From assembly GCA_026874595.1 (NCBI GenBank), contig CM049316.1:62481176-62545175 (forward strand): a stretch of DNA of 64,000 bases, read 5' to 3'. A program made the position numbers and the translations under genes. Shown here one piece after another: positions 11,720 to 23,896 of this stretch (within the stretch, counting starts at the first letter, position 1; each line of letters opens with the position of its first letter). Source of the DNA: Sipunculus nudus (lineage: Eukaryota; Annelida; Sipuncula; Golfingiida; Sipunculidae). Under the pieces are notes generated by a model. It saw only the letters and a program-made list of their open reading frames with translations. It was not told the origin of the DNA and did not search any database.

Positions 11720-11876
11720 ACCACCAGGGCTCACACAGGGCAAAGAATTGTAATCAGACCAATTAGAGCATGGTATTACATTGTGCATCCAGCTCCAAGG
11801 TTTAAACCCCCAATGTCCTTCTCTGATTGGTCTGATTACACAGGATCTGGCTCAGGGCTTGTACAGCCCTAGTGGT
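11720..11876. mobile_element. Short hairpin MITE
   Basis: Inverted pair: CCACCAGGGCTCACACAGGG at the left against the complement of GGGCTTGTACAGCCCTAGTGG at the right. Inside it, TAATCAGACCAAT (about 11,751-11,763) pairs with ATTGGTCTGATTA (about 11,826-11,838). The flanks are TTA and TGA. Non-coding; family not named. Confidence 0.6.
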
Positions 11877-13184
11877 GAGACTCTGAGAATCTAGCTCTAC
11901 AAAACAGAAGTAAAAACAGAGATTTAATTAGAACAAGTTCAGTGTATAACCACTGCATGAGGATTGTACAGCCAAGGAGGTTTATGTTTTCACCTGTGTT
12001 TGTTGTTTATTGGTGTGTTTGTAAGTAAGATTACCAGTAAGCATAAGCTACTGGTGTTTTAAGTACATACCAAGTGTCCATATCATAGATCAGTTCCAAA
12101 TCGAAATTCACTTTGACCAGCATATTATGAACAGTCATCATGTACTGGCATTGTTAAAAAAAGTAAAAACTTAAAGTGGCCTTGGAATTATGTCTGTTTA
12201 CATTCAGATGGAGTGAAGGCTATTTGCATGTTTTAAAAAGAAATATTACTTTGATTACTTTAAGATACTTCCAAGTAAAAAGAACATGTTTCCCACAGTT
12301 CCATTATTTGCATCATTTCTTTCAACTGGCATGTGGAGATCCCTGAATTATGCATAGAATTATTAATTATAATGAAATTATGCATTCATGAAGAAGCAGC
12401 TTGAAAACAGTCTTTGTCTTTGCTATCACATGATGACATTCTGTTACTGGTAGGTTACTAGTGACCGTAGAAAATGCAAAAACTGGTATTTTTACAAACC
12501 ATGCTACTTTAAGCTTATTTACACAGATCAGATAAATTATGTTAGCAAGTGAAATCACATGGCTTTATTAAAACATGCAAATCTTGTTTTTAAAAAAATG
12601 GAAATACTTTAAAGGGAATTCATTTCTCAAAATAATGTGTAAATTACAACTTGTTTTGGAAAGTTGACTGAGTGAAAAAAAAATACATATGGAAACAGGC
12701 TAGAAAACACAGGAAATTGTTTTGGTACATAAAATTTAAATTGAAGGTCATTTAGAAAGTGCAAGCAATGCTACTGAAAAACCCTGATTGAAAAAAATGG
12801 ACATTTAGTCAGGTTTAAACAGTCTTGGCACTGGTGTCAATCTGCAGAAGTATTGATGAACAAAATGTCACAATGCTGACTCGAAATGCCAACAACATGA
12901 GGGCGAGGGATTTATCTATGTGATGTGGTCATTAGAGATGTGTCTTCCTGGCTTTCCCACTTTTTTCCATCCCAGATACTTTAAATACATCTGGTAATGC
13001 TGTTGTCTGCGGCAGTAGCACAGTTTAGCACAAGGATGCTCATGAACCCCAGTTTCTTCATCCTTGGAGCTTGGTACTTATAGCAGCAGCATCCTTATTT
13101 TACTGCCAGCAGACCCATCCCTGGAGAACTGTTTCTTCTTAACAGAACCAGAAGTTCCTTTTTGCATGGCAGGTGGTTTTCTTA
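11877..13184. other. AT-rich non-coding stretch
   Basis: Nothing recognised beyond A/T tracts; no supported exon. Confidence 0.45.
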
Positions 13185-14660
13185 AGTTCTTCATTGTGAC
13201 TGTTAATTGTAAAGGGTTCTTAGTCATAAATAATACAAATACTTCCAAAGTAGACTATTTCTTGAATGTAAAATGCAGCATGTACATTATGACCAGATCT
13301 TAGCCAGTTTGGCTGTAGAATTTTTGCCCATATTTTTTGCCAGTATATGTTAGGGTTGGGACGGTTACCGGTTTACGGTATTATCACGATATCTGACAGC
13401 TACGGTTATTATACCGTCAACTTTCCTTTTATCGCGATACCACGATATCAATTTTTGTTCACGATTTTGGTTCACAAGCAAGCCCTTGGAGTACAAAATA
13501 AATTTATTTCAAAGAATCACATTTATTTTTATAAACCACATGTATTTGAATACACGCGTGTGGGTGGAACTGTGTGCTTACAGACTTCGGGATTAGTCGG
13601 AAATGTCCGGAAGTAGCAGGATGAATCGGAGATGACAAAAGCTTGAGAATTCCAGGAGAAAATAACATTATAATGAAAGAGCAATAAATACACATATTTA
13701 TGCTTTTATTGCATGGAACAACAATGTCAACATAAAAGTGTCACCACTGAATCGAACATTCCATATGGGTTGCATATTTTGCCATATAAAATTGAGATGG
13801 TTTATTTAGCCATGATTGGTATGACACGCTCTCCGAAAATTCGCTGGGATTCTTCGGCTTTTATGTAGCTATAGGAAACTGATGGAAAGTTGTGTCAAGG
13901 GTGATTCGACGATGGGGGCAGGACTTCCGGCGCCTCAAGCTTGCACACCTGCAGGACCTTCATGCAACTTACATCACTTAATGAGTCATTCTGTGGTACT
14001 GGCACAATTGGTATAAATGTTATTAATACTTAACTCCTTGTATAAAGTCAATACTTTAAAGGTGGTTGTTATAAATACCATTATTGATGGGTTATGAATG
14101 CCATTATATATAATTAAAAATATCGCGATATCACGGTATATCGCAATAAAATTTGAATAATTATCATGATATCAAAAACCCATATCGTCCCAACACTAGT
14201 TTATGTTTGTGTGTTTTGCTGTGAAATTTTCCCCTCAATTTCATTTCCCAAATCATCTCTTACTGAAAGTGACTGAATTCCAAGTGTCTTAAGGCATTTT
14301 ATTTTTACATGTATGAATTTTAAAGTTAAACTGTCTATGGTACATTTAGATTTACTGAATTTAATCAGTTTATTCTTGCTATCTATTGCAACTGCAATTT
14401 TTTAAATTCTAATAAAATATGATGAGAATTTTTAAAAATCCCATGTTTCTTTCCAACAAAATATATTGGGATGTTCACTCTGAATGTTGATTGCAGAGGA
14501 TTCTCTGTCATAAATAATACAAATATTTTGAAAGAAGAACATTTCCTGATATAAAAAAAACATACAGAAACCTCAGCTGGCCAGTGGCAGTAGGATTTTT
14601 TTGCCAGTTTATGCTGGCTTGCATTGTGGTGAAATTTAGCCTTCTCCCGAATATATGAAT
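13185..14660. repeat. Old tandem duplication flanking a MITE
   Basis: The block around 13,185-13,350 (including GTCATAAATAATACAAATA) recurs diverged at about 14,474-14,610. Similar downstream text follows each (GCTGTGAAATTTTCCCC near 14,218 and TGGTGAAATTTAGCC near 14,629). The duplicated unit would be about 430 bp before the MITE at 13,351-14,198 landed in the first copy. Confidence 0.5.
13351..14198. mobile_element. hAT-like MITE with CGATATCG-rich ends
   Basis: Termini are TAGGGTTGGGACG and CGTCCCAACACTA, inverted with one mismatch. The adjoining inner repeats are rich in GGTATATCGCGATA-like text. Flanks are GTATATGT (13,343-13,350) and GTTTATGT (14,199-14,206), a 7/8 match as expected for an 8-bp hAT target duplication. 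The 848-bp interior has no transposase frame, so it is non-autonomous. Confidence 0.75.
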
Positions 14661-15327
14661 TAAATTATACATCCATTCTTAAATGTCTGAAGAGTTCCCA
14701 TTGTTTCAGTTTATGACAGAAGCTTTCTTCTATAGTAGGCAAGAGGGCGATCTTGTTCTCTCTTGGCAGTTTATTGGTGCGAGGCAAACATAATTAAAAA
14801 AAAGTCTTGTATATGGGGAAGCCATTAGCCATCCCTGCATACTGCAGAGACAGTGCTCTCACTATATATTATTTTCTAACCTGCCGTATTTCTTGGAACT
14901 TTATTAAAATGAAAATCAGGGTTCATAAATACCCTCTTTGCATTGTGATTTTTGCTGCCCAAGACTATAAATTTATACACACAGATCAACATCAATATAC
15001 TGTAGTGTATTCTGACTTAATGTCAACTCTCGCTGACATGAAATGTCACTGTCCTCTTTGAAATAACGAACTGTGCTCTGTAGATGACCATATGATCAGG
15101 TATCACTCCTGTTAAATATGAAACAATGCCAACTTTACAAATGTTACCACTCATCCTCCTTTTTACTAAATTTTTCTCCAAGATTTATTTTTTAAAGATG
15201 TGCATACATATATATGTCATATTCCATTAAAACCAGGTATTCTTGCAGACACATGCATACCCACATACACACTGTCACAAAAATGACCAAAAACAAACCT
15301 TTTCTCCCATAGGGTTGAAAATATTTT
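14661..15327. other. Non-coding stretch
   Basis: An 84-codon open frame at 14,807-15,061 has no motif and no gene context; nothing else recognised. Confidence 0.4.
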
Positions 15328-15449
15328 AAAGGGGCCTATTCCTAAATCTTACTTGAACCGTTTATGAAAATAGGCCAGAAAACCCTGATCCCACCATTAA
15401 CAGGCTGTTCATTCTATTTTCATTCATGTGTTTGTAACATGGGGGCCCG
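15328..15449 (+). repeat. Dispersed short repeat (AGGGGCCTATTC family), copy 1
   Basis: Pattern: AAAGGGGCCTATTC, spacer, AAAATAGGCCAGAAAAC, then CAGGCTGTTCATTCTATTTT and CATGTGTTTGTAACATG. Diverged copies lie at 21,465-21,609 (minus) and 26,348-26,492 (plus). The internal GGCCTATT/AATAGGCC pair can fold. Class unknown (MITE or SINE). Confidence 0.55.
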
Positions 15450-17474
15450 CCAAAAAAAGAATCCAGTCACATTCAACACAAACACCTGACCCTAACTAAA
15501 TCAAACCAGAGTTTTGCAATAATAGTCCATTCCACCCCCCCCCCCCCCCCCCCCGTCCCCTGTTTTTTGCGATAATTGTATCATGAGTCCAAGAATGCCA
15601 CAACTTTTTGCCCCTAGGGCTGAAAGAGGGAATCCTGTTATTAACTTATGGAAATGAAAAACTACCCTTTGCTATTTTCCTGTAATCAATTTAAAACCAT
15701 TTTATGAGTAACTAGTCTATTCTGTAGTGACATTTTGCCACCAGTCTGTGACATGGGCATGGCAAGGAACAGTGATGACATTATGATAGACACGACGCAC
15801 AAAAAAGGCACCCATATACACGGGACCAATGATCAAGAGCTGCTGATCCCTGTTTACAGGGAGACTTGTATTCTCCTCATGCTGCTCTTCACTGTTGCTT
15901 CACATTACTTTATATCCATATCATTGGCAGATAAACAATAGTCACTTGTCGGAGATGCCATGAATCACAGATATATATGAGACATGTCAACCATGCTGAA
16001 GAGTGAATAATATTGATATCATAAGCAAGTAGGATACCAAAAATTACGCATTTTCCTTTTTCTGCCATTGGTCAAATCATGTTTGGCAAGTTTATCTTAA
16101 GGTCTTAAATGGATATAATCTCAAAAATCAGTCGGACAAAGGTAGTGGCCTTTCAGTTTCCTCACAACCACCTTATGTTACATTGTTTTTTCTGTTTGTC
16201 AACATTGGTGCATTTACCGTGTTTACTTATTCTTTTGTTGATAAACAAGCTCATACATCCATCACAGAGGTATATCAACTTTTCATAACAGGTACTGCCT
16301 TCAGGTCTTTAATATGTGAGCAGAGTAAGTCGGCACATAAATTTTAGGGATTAAGGCAGGGGAATAACTAGCTTTAATTCCCCATCTCAGGCCTGGTGAA
16401 TAGACCTATCCATGAACTCTATACGACCTTAATCACATATTCATTCAGTTAGTAATCATAAGCACTGGACTAACAAGCAACCAATCAGGTGACCTCAAAC
16501 ATTGTAAAGCATCAGTCATCTGACAAATACAATATGTTGCATAATTTGATAGAGCTCTGTCAAACAGAACACATGTAGTCTGAACAAGGAGGCAGTACCC
16601 AAGTCGGCATGTTTTCCGGATATTTTTTATGCAAAGGAGACAGTATAAAAAATTCTAGGCTATAGGCTGCAGGAGCCATTCCTCTGACTACCAAGTAAAT
16701 AATAACGTCTTACCTGACATGTAATTTGTATGAGACAAATAATCCAAAATATTGCAAAACAGTTCACAATGACTGCGATATGAGGACAGTGATACCAGTT
16801 GATGACATCAGTCAATACAACGTCATGCGTCATTGACCTTTATTATATTGTAAGAAGCTCTTGCTACCATGGGCATGAAAGACCTTCTGTGTAGGTGTGT
16901 TTTTGGGGCTCATTGTAATAATTAGGTAAAAAGGGTGGAGTATTTGGGCCTGGTGGATAGGTCAGTTGTTCACAGAAGTTGGTCAGCCAGTTGATAGTAA
17001 AATAAAATACAAATGAACAGCCAGTCATCTCAGGTCAAAACAGCATGCCAGTATTATGACCTATGCAGGGGTTTATTGAAGTGGACGATTGAATTCACTG
17101 CACTTGGCATAGATAATACAGTTACACTGTAGTCTGTAGCCAGTCAACAATGCAACATTTCCCAAGTGTGTGATCTGTGAGGAAAGGGCTTGTGTATGGC
17201 TTTATTATTAATTTTGTGCACAGTCGCCTTGAGCAAGCGGAAATATTCTAGTGTACTTCTATGTAGATGCCTTGGACATTTAATACGCGTTAATATTCAC
17301 GTACACCTTCAAGGCAGATCATGACACCAGATCATTCCTTTAAAAATGTACAACTATAAATCTGCATTCCGAGGAATGCAAGCCTCCTCCATGTGAGGGG
17401 TCCGCATAAGATGCTTTCAAACCGTGTTTACATTCACTTATTTGGCCCATATTTGCTGGTTCTTTCATGCATAA
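15450..17474. other. Non-coding stretch with a C-run
   Basis: An uninterrupted C-run is at 15,535-15,554. No supported gene; the 68-codon open frame at 15,735-15,941 is unassigned and probably chance. Confidence 0.45.
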
Positions 17475-17990
17475 GTGTCTGTATATATTTGTAAATATTC
17501 TTTGATGACTTTCCAGAATCCAGATCATGTGCTAAATCCACACCAAAATCTAATTGATTCTTCATTAGACTATTCCTGAAATGCCATTAAAATTTCATGA
17601 GATTTCATTCATGATTGCTTGAGTTATGTGGAGAACTAACACACATGAATGGGGATGAAAGAATACCTTCCTGGCTGAGGCATAAACTAGATATGTATAG
17701 TGTGAGACCACATACATATATACCTAAACCAAGTTCCTAATCAAACTTTTTTGTGTATGTTCTCTACAGAATAAACTTATGTGTACCATGGTCCACTTAC
17801 TCAATGGTTGGATTACAGCAAGATCAGCTCTGTGATCAGTGTCTGTATACATTTGTAAATATTCTTTGATGATGTTCCAGAATCCAGATCATGTGGCAAA
17901 TTCACATTAAAATCTAATAAATTCTTCATTAGCCCATTCCTGAAATGTCCTGTAAATTTCATGAGATTCCTCCTTGAGTTGTGCAATGGT
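17475..17990. repeat. Local duplication of an ancient repeat (two units)
   Basis: Unit 1 (about 17,475-17,640) and unit 2 (about 17,838-17,990) share TTTGTAAATATTCTTTGATG, CCAGAATCCAGATCATGTG, AATTCTTCATTAG-like and TTTCATGAGATT. The text ATTTCATGAGAT also occurs near 35,809 inside another repeat. Non-coding. Confidence 0.6.
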
Positions 17991-18334
17991 TCACCCCAAC
18001 TCAACGGTTGGATTTCAGCAAGATCAGCTCCAGAACAAAGATGTTTCTAATACCAGTTAATGGCAGTGGCCATGAACAGGTTGAGAACATTCTCACAATG
18101 CAAGAGAATCCTTTAAAGTAAGAATGATGATCCAAAATACAGAGCAATTAAAATATGTTAGATTCTTTCTCAGTGAGCAAGGTGTTATGCAAATCTTCCA
18201 GAAAATTATATCAAAATCCATGGGTAACTTTCTGAGTAAAGTTCCTAAGTGACAAACAAATCAGTCAAGGGAAAAACATAATACCTTAATTGCCATATGA
18301 GGAGTTCTAACTAGTGTATTAGTGGAGGTATGGA

Positions 18335-19030
18335 ATCTGAGCAAGTGATGCAGGACTCAAGTCTGGACTAGGACTCATGTCTGGACTTTAATCTGCTTTT
18401 TTAGGGACTCAGACTTGAACTCAGCAATGTGGAATCAGACTTGAACTTCAAGGTAAGCACTGGAGAAATAAGTTGGAGTCTAGCAGGAGGAAAGCTCTGT
18501 TACATTCCGTAAAGACATTTATTTACATGTGTGACCTACAAAGACAGTATTACATAAAGGAATGTATGTACAAAGCTTTAGGTCTAAATCAGAAGCTAAA
18601 TGTAATCAAACCTTAAACAAAAGGCATATGTTAACCAACAAAAAAATACTTCAGGCAGTCTAAAAGTATTATTTGAAATTTCTTTTAATAAACAGATATT
18701 TTATTGGACTCTGACTTGGACTCAGGGTTCCAGATGACTGACAGACTTGAAAGGGTGGACTTCAGGTGTGGATCCAGGATTTTGGAAAAGGGTGGGTCTA
18801 ACACAGGAGACTCATGAAAACCTAACAAAAAGATCCCCAGGTCTGGAAGGGGGGGGTCCAGGCCGTAAAATTTGGCCTGAAAAACTTAAAAAAGGTTGCG
18901 GCGACAGAAAAAGAGGGGGTCCAGACTCCAGACCCCCTGGAACCCCTGAATTCGCTTCAGGACTTGGACCTCAAGGACTCAGACTTTACACGGATTCATG
19001 GACCCTTGACTCAGACTTGCACTCTAATTT
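18335..19030. repeat. GACTCAGACTTG-rich low-complexity repeat
   Basis: Short degenerate repeats of the type GGACTCAGACTTGGACTC occur at about 18,350-18,455 and again at 18,700-18,740 and 18,958-19,020. The dispersed GGATCCAGG element lies within the second cluster. The 145-codon frame at 18,747-19,184 runs through three different repeats and is not a gene. Confidence 0.5.
18765..18960. repeat. Dispersed repeat GGATCCAGGATTTT, copy 2
   Basis: Second copy of the repeat at 5333-5525, with the same motif order and a G-run near 18,849-18,856. Confidence 0.55.
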
Positions 19031-19060
19031 GGTTGGTGTAAACTTGACTAAGATCAGTGA

Positions 19061-19170
19061 AATTCATTCATTCATTCATTCATTCATTCATTCATTTATT
19101 CTTTCATTCATTCATTCATTCTTTCAGTCATTCATTCATTCATTCATTCATTCATTCATTCATTCATTCT
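19061..19170 (+). repeat. (ATTC)n microsatellite
   Basis: About 110 bp of ATTC repeats with a few T-for-A or G-for-T interruptions. It is translated as HSFI repeats in two frames, which is an artefact. Confidence 0.95.
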
Positions 19171-19500
19171 CCTTGTTTACTTGATATTTGGTGGTTAATG
19201 AACTCTAGTCACAAGGTAGGCAGTCAACATACCACAAGGTTATTTGTTATAGGACAAACAGTAGTTATGGGGATGTGAAATGACTCACAGATGCCCAGGC
19301 AGACTGATCACTATCTGCTGTATGATAAATAAGACCAGGCAGACCTAAACACCTGCTATTTCCCATGAAGCATCAGAAACAGGACATCTATCTTATACAT
19401 TACACTGAAGGCAATAAATTTGATAATAGATCATATTGTATGTGGTATTCTATATATCATTGGCCACACATACCACATGATCAGATAGCTGTACCTTTTT

Positions 19501-19502
<2 letters not shown>

Positions 19503-19548
<46 letters not shown>
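19503..19548. repeat. (AT)n microsatellite
   Basis: Uninterrupted AT dinucleotides for about 46 bp. Confidence 0.95.
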
Positions 19549-19551
<3 letters not shown>

Positions 19552-19810
19552 TCAGATAAATGAACATTTATATTTCCTTGGAAGATAACATTCAAGTTAA
19601 TTTTATTCTCTACCTTCTAAGCAGATAGAATTCAGCCAGATTTTAAATGTTACTGTCATGGTAAGCTGTGAAATAATATGTTAAAGTCAGCTATTCTCCT
19701 GCCTTATCTGTAGAATTCATATGATTTCTGGCATTTTCTGCATGAATATGAATGAACTATGGGTAATTCCTGCTAAGAATGGTTCATATTACCCCTCTGT
19801 TATAACTGTA

Positions 19811-21267
19811 TCCTTCAAAATGAAGTTTTGCTGATACTATGTTTTTGACAGGGTTACGCTGCCGCCGCCGCGTTTGTTTCCGGAGAACTCATATGAGACT
19901 ACTGGATGGATTTTTCTGAAACTTCCACAAATTATCGGGTCACATGTGAACTGGTGCCTAACCAAGTGACCTTGACCTCTGACCTTTCCTCTCTGCCCAG
20001 TGTCTGTTTGTGCGTCTGTTTCAACACATAAACCCAAATATCTTGGGAACCATTTGACCGATCAGGAAAAATTTTTTTACACAAATGTAGCCCTGGGATA
20101 GCTTTATAACATACAAAAAAAAGTGGCGCCACCTTTAACCATGTTTGCACAGTGTCCATCTGTTCATCTGCCTTGGGTTAAAATCACTGATATCTCTGCT
20201 GTGGTTTGACTAATTCACCTAAAATTCGGCCTGCGTATACATTCTGGATAGCTTTTTTGATTTTATGACAGGTGGCGCCACCTACATTCACGTTAATGCT
20301 GTAGACATCCATGCTTATATCTCGGGAACAGATTGACCAATCAGGTAAAAAAAATTACACAAATGTAGCCCTTGGATAGCTTTATAACATACACAATAAT
20401 GGTGGCACCACCTACAGCCATTTTTGCACAGCGTCCATCTGTTTGTCTGCCTTAGGTTAAAATCACTCATATCTCTGCAGTGGTTTGACCAAATTACCTG
20501 AAATTCGGCATGCGTATACATCCCGCATAGCTTTCTTGATTTTATGGCAGGTGGCGCCACCTACATTCACGTTCACGCTGTAGACATCCATGCTTATATC
20601 TCCGGACTCGTTCAACCAATCAGGAAAAAACTTTTACATAAATGTAGCCCTGGGATAGCTTTATTACATACACAAAATGGTGGCACCACCTGGAGCCATT
20701 TTTGCGCAGGGTTCATCTGTTTGTCTGCCTTAGGTTAAAATCACTCATATCTCTGCAGTGGTTTGACCAAATTTCCTGTAATTTGGCATGCGTATACATC
20801 CTGGATAGCTTTCTTGATTTTATGACAGGTGGTGCCGCCTACATTCATGTTCACGCTGCAGACATTAATGTTTATATCTCCGGAACCGTTTGACCAATCA
20901 GGAAAAAAAATTTACACAAATGTAGCCCTTGGTTAGCTTTATAACATACACAAAAATGGTGGTGCCACCTGCAGCCATTTTTGCACAGCGTCCATCTGTT
21001 TGTCTGCTGTGGGATAAAATCACTCATATCTCTGCAGTGGTTTGACTTTTCCACATGAAATTTTGCATGTGTATACATCTTGGATAGTTTCTCATTCAAA
21101 TAACAGGTGGTGCCACCTACAGTCATGTTTATGTGGCAGAGATCCATTCTAATATGTAACACATGTAACTCTATTTCCCCTTGCCCCTCAATCCATGCCT
21201 CACTTCACCCGTCCTTCTCTGATTTTGGCGGATACACGTAGTCGCTTGTCAACTACCCGTAGTCTAG
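19811..21267 (+). mobile_element. Family B Helitron, copy 1
   Basis: Starts TC after an A (19,810) and ends CTAG (21,264-21,267) before a T, the canonical Helitron insertion in an AT dinucleotide. The 5' end has a small inverted repeat (CAAAA-TGAAG-TTTTG), then GATACTATGTTTT and a CCGCCGCCG tract. The 3' end has an imperfect stem, GTAGTCG-CTTGT-CAACTAC, then 7 nt, then CTAG. The interior (about 20,100-21,150) is a tandem array of about 285-bp units with GCACAGCGTCCATCTGTTTG and GGTGGCGCCACC. No Rep/helicase frame is present, so the element is non-autonomous. Confidence 0.8.
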
Positions 21268-21464
21268 TTTTATAAGCCTGTTTATGTACAAGCTGTTACT
21301 AAACATGGCAAATGCGCACATATTGACAAACAGAAAACCATTTAAGTGTAGTTGGTTCAGATATATATGTGTGGAAGTTTAAAAGGTCACTAGTTGCAAA
21401 TAACCATTAGAAAAGCTCTAGTTCATTTGATTTGCCCCTAGATGTCCTTCTTTAGATTATTTAG

Positions 21465-21609
21465 GTGGCCCCCCCCCCCATGATATAAACAAGTTGATCT
21501 AAACAGAACAAACAGTGTGCGATAGGATTGGTGTTTTCTGGCCTATTTTATAATAGTTTGAAGGGATTGTCTTCAGTTAATTGACACCAGATATCAGAAT
21601 AGGCCCCTT
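21465..21609 (-). repeat. Dispersed short repeat (AGGGGCCTATTC family), copy 2
   Basis: Reverse-orientation copy: TTTTCTGGCCTATTTTATA near 21,534 and GAATAGGCCCCTT near 21,596. A C-run is at 21,469-21,479. Confidence 0.5.
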
Positions 21610-22257
21610 AAACACTGGCACTGTTGTTCATTGTAAAGCAGGTAGACGTGCATCTTCGGTTTTTCAACAGGGTATTCCCTTGATTACTAAAATGCTTATT
21701 AAACTACTAATGAAACTTGTTATTTTTGCCTTCATTGTATTGCTATAAATAAATGTTTGTTTTTACTATTCCATTATTTAACACATGTCAGTGGGTAAAA
21801 AGGCGATAAATTTAGTGATATATGAGTTGTCGAGTTGCCATGGTGACTAGTGTCTATATAGGTGTCCTTGGTGGTTGAATCCACATATTTTAGTTTGGAT
21901 GATGGATAACCAAGGGGCAAAGCTTTTCGGTATCAAATAGGCCTTGGTTTAAATTGGGCCTGTGTGTGATTGTGTTTTTTTCAGATGTGAGGTGACAGGT
22001 ATATGTGATAAGCGTGGTGTATCCTGGCTGTGATAAAATTGGTGGAATCCTGCTGCATTTATGACCCGGATATTGTGGCTCAGTGGAGACCAGGATGTCT
22101 CTGCTCTGGACAGGAAGCTGTCAAACTTTTTCACAACCGATTATGGTATAAAAGCACATGCACCAATCAGATACATGTGGATTTAGTTTGTGTTTGCCAA
22201 ACTCTTTTTGTTTCAGATAGTAATTTGTAATCAAAGTGTTTCTTTATATAGATTGGG
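21610..22257. other. Non-coding stretch; weak exon-like signal
   Basis: A polypyrimidine acceptor-like TTTTTTTCAG lies near 21,974-21,983, followed by an open frame to 22,230 on the + strand. The frame (about 66 codons from ATG 22,030) has several cysteines but no family motif. Kept only as a weak exon candidate. Confidence 0.2.
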
Positions 22258-22259
22258 CA

Positions 22260-22508
22260 ACTGACAAAAGCCTGTCCTGACAAAAGCCCACCCCTAAAAG
22301 TGCAGACTTGGACAAAAGCCCATCCCAAAAAGTGCAGACTTGGAAAAAAGCCCAGCCTTGACTGAAATATAAAATTAAATAATTTTTTAAAATAAGAAAA
22401 ACATCAATTTATTTGTTAAAGAAATCATTTCAGTAATTTTACATGGTGGGCTTTCATCCAGTGGGCTTTTATCCAGGTGGGCTTTTGTACAGTGGGCTTT
22501 TGTCCACC
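22260..22508. mobile_element. Foldback MITE with GGACAAAAGCCC modules, copy 1
   Basis: The left side carries several GACAAAAGCCC modules (22,263-22,355) and the right side several inverted GGGCTTTTGTCC-like modules (about 22,447-22,506). They flank an A/T-rich middle containing CATCAATTTATTTGTTAAAG. A related element lies at 24,328-24,628. Non-coding. Confidence 0.65.
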
Positions 22509-22779
22509 CATATAAATCAGAGGAAGTGATTATGTGAGGTCAGGAATCATCAGTTATTACATGGATTATATTCATGAAGAGTGTCTTGTTATACCTTCAG
22601 TCAATGCCTGGTGAGGTATTATGTTTTTTCCTTGGGTAGATACTTGGTTGGTAGATTTATCTGTGTGCAACTTCATGCATATGGTGCATAATACGCCTGT
22701 CAAAAATGTGACCTCGTGAATTTGTGTGAATTTTGGTGAGAATTAATTTCAGGTGAGAAAGTGTATTGGTTAATATTCA

Positions 22780-23170
22780 TACTGAATTTAATGAAAATTT
22801 ATCAGATTTTTTGGTTATTAAGTTGTGTGACCCCTGATCTCATTAAATATGCATGGATTTCGCTCGAAATTGAACTTAGGCACGATATTATATTTTTTAA
22901 TATTTCTGTTGAGTTTAATTAAAATCCATTTTATTCACGGTAAGTTATCGTGGCAACACAACAAAGTAGCCTAGTGACCAATGACCTTATTAAATATGCA
23001 TGGAATTTGTCCATAATTGAACTCAGCTGAGATAATCCAATATGAAGTAGTTATATGGCTTGCTTCGTGAAATCCATCAAAGCCAAAGTAAGTTATTGTG
23101 GCGCACTAAAAGTTAACAGACAGATGGACATACAGACCATGGTTATACCATAATATATACTGTCTTAGAC
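22780..23170. repeat. Dispersed repeat with two AAATATGCATGGA units
   Basis: Two diverged units (about 22,836 and 22,991) share TTAAATATGCATGGA followed by an AATTGAACT box and a GTAAGTTAT-GTGGC box. The end reads CAGACCATGGTTATACCATA. Non-coding. Confidence 0.5.
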
Positions 23171-23584
23171 GGGCCTATATAAAGTTATGACAGCTGTTGA
23201 TGGTATTTTTTTGAGGATGAGAGTAACACCCAAGGAATATTCCATTGGATTCTTGTGGTTATCTTGATCACCCTGTGACACATTTGTATTAACCAGGTCA
23301 GGTTATGTTAGATGATGGCTCCATAGGATAATAAGATACAGTCAGGGAAACGTATTTAATAATATTTAATTATGTTGTGTTTATCTTTATCATAAGTTGT
23401 GGTAATCAGTAGATCAGTTTGTTTATGTATCAAGCAATTGAACTTACTGTACAATGGTTTGTTATTATTGGCCGACTGAACATTCTAGAGATATAGAAGC
23501 TTCATCTTAGCTGGTAATTTCCTTCTAGAGAAGTCTGTAAAACATATGTTGACTAGAACTTTGCCAATGTTTCTTTGCGGCAGG

Positions 23585-23626
23585 TATATATAAAAGCTGG
23601 CCCCAGTGCTGTGGAGGGTCAGTCAG
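23585..23626 (+). promoter_or_regulatory. TATA box plus initiator: candidate core promoter
   Basis: TATAAAAG at 23,589-23,596 within TATATATAAAAG, and an initiator-like TCAGTC at 23,619-23,624. Taking A 23,621 as +1, the TATA box starts at -32, close to the spacing of animal RNA polymerase II core promoters. GC-richer text lies between the two motifs. No validated downstream gene. Confidence 0.45.
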
Positions 23627-23719
23627 GAGATAGTACATGTTTAGTTTCGTTCTGCAGACGACGAGTCATGAGATCTAGATTGGCACCAAGCAGGGTGGGT
23701 TGTCAGATTCAGTGAGAGG

Positions 23720-23896
23720 ATGACTATGGTCTTGGAATTTTATGTTAAGCCGAGCAGGGTAAAGGAATACTTCATTTGGAGCCATTTAAATGTGTATTCT
23801 GGAAGTACTGATTGTGAGATTGGAACCACTCAATGGAAGCAAAAGCCATTTGAGATGTTTTTTGGGAAAAAAAACTTGATTTGTTGCAACCCCTAG
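23720..23896 (+). CDS. Short ORF downstream of the TATA/Inr pair, unassigned
   Basis: A 58-codon open frame starts at the ATG about 100 bp downstream of the candidate start site. It begins MTMVLEFYVKPSRVKEYF and ends in a Cys-Cys-Asn-Pro stretch. An alternative is that transcription uses a donor inside it (AGG|GTAAAG near 23,758), making the region a first exon. No family is recognised and no signal peptide or membrane segment is evident. It is listed because of the promoter-like context; it could be chance. Confidence 0.25.
   Translation: MTMVLEFYVKPSRVKEYFIWSHLNVYSGSTDCEIGTTQWKQKPFEMFFGKKNLICCNP

Noticed and set aside
18747-19278. Open frames with HSFIHSFI repeats
   Set aside because: Direct translation of the (ATTC)n microsatellite.
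20315-21162. Minus- and plus-strand frames with recurring NRWTLCKNGC-like text
   Set aside because: Translations of the family B tandem units; the same text recurs at 10.6 kb and 47 kb inside the repeat.
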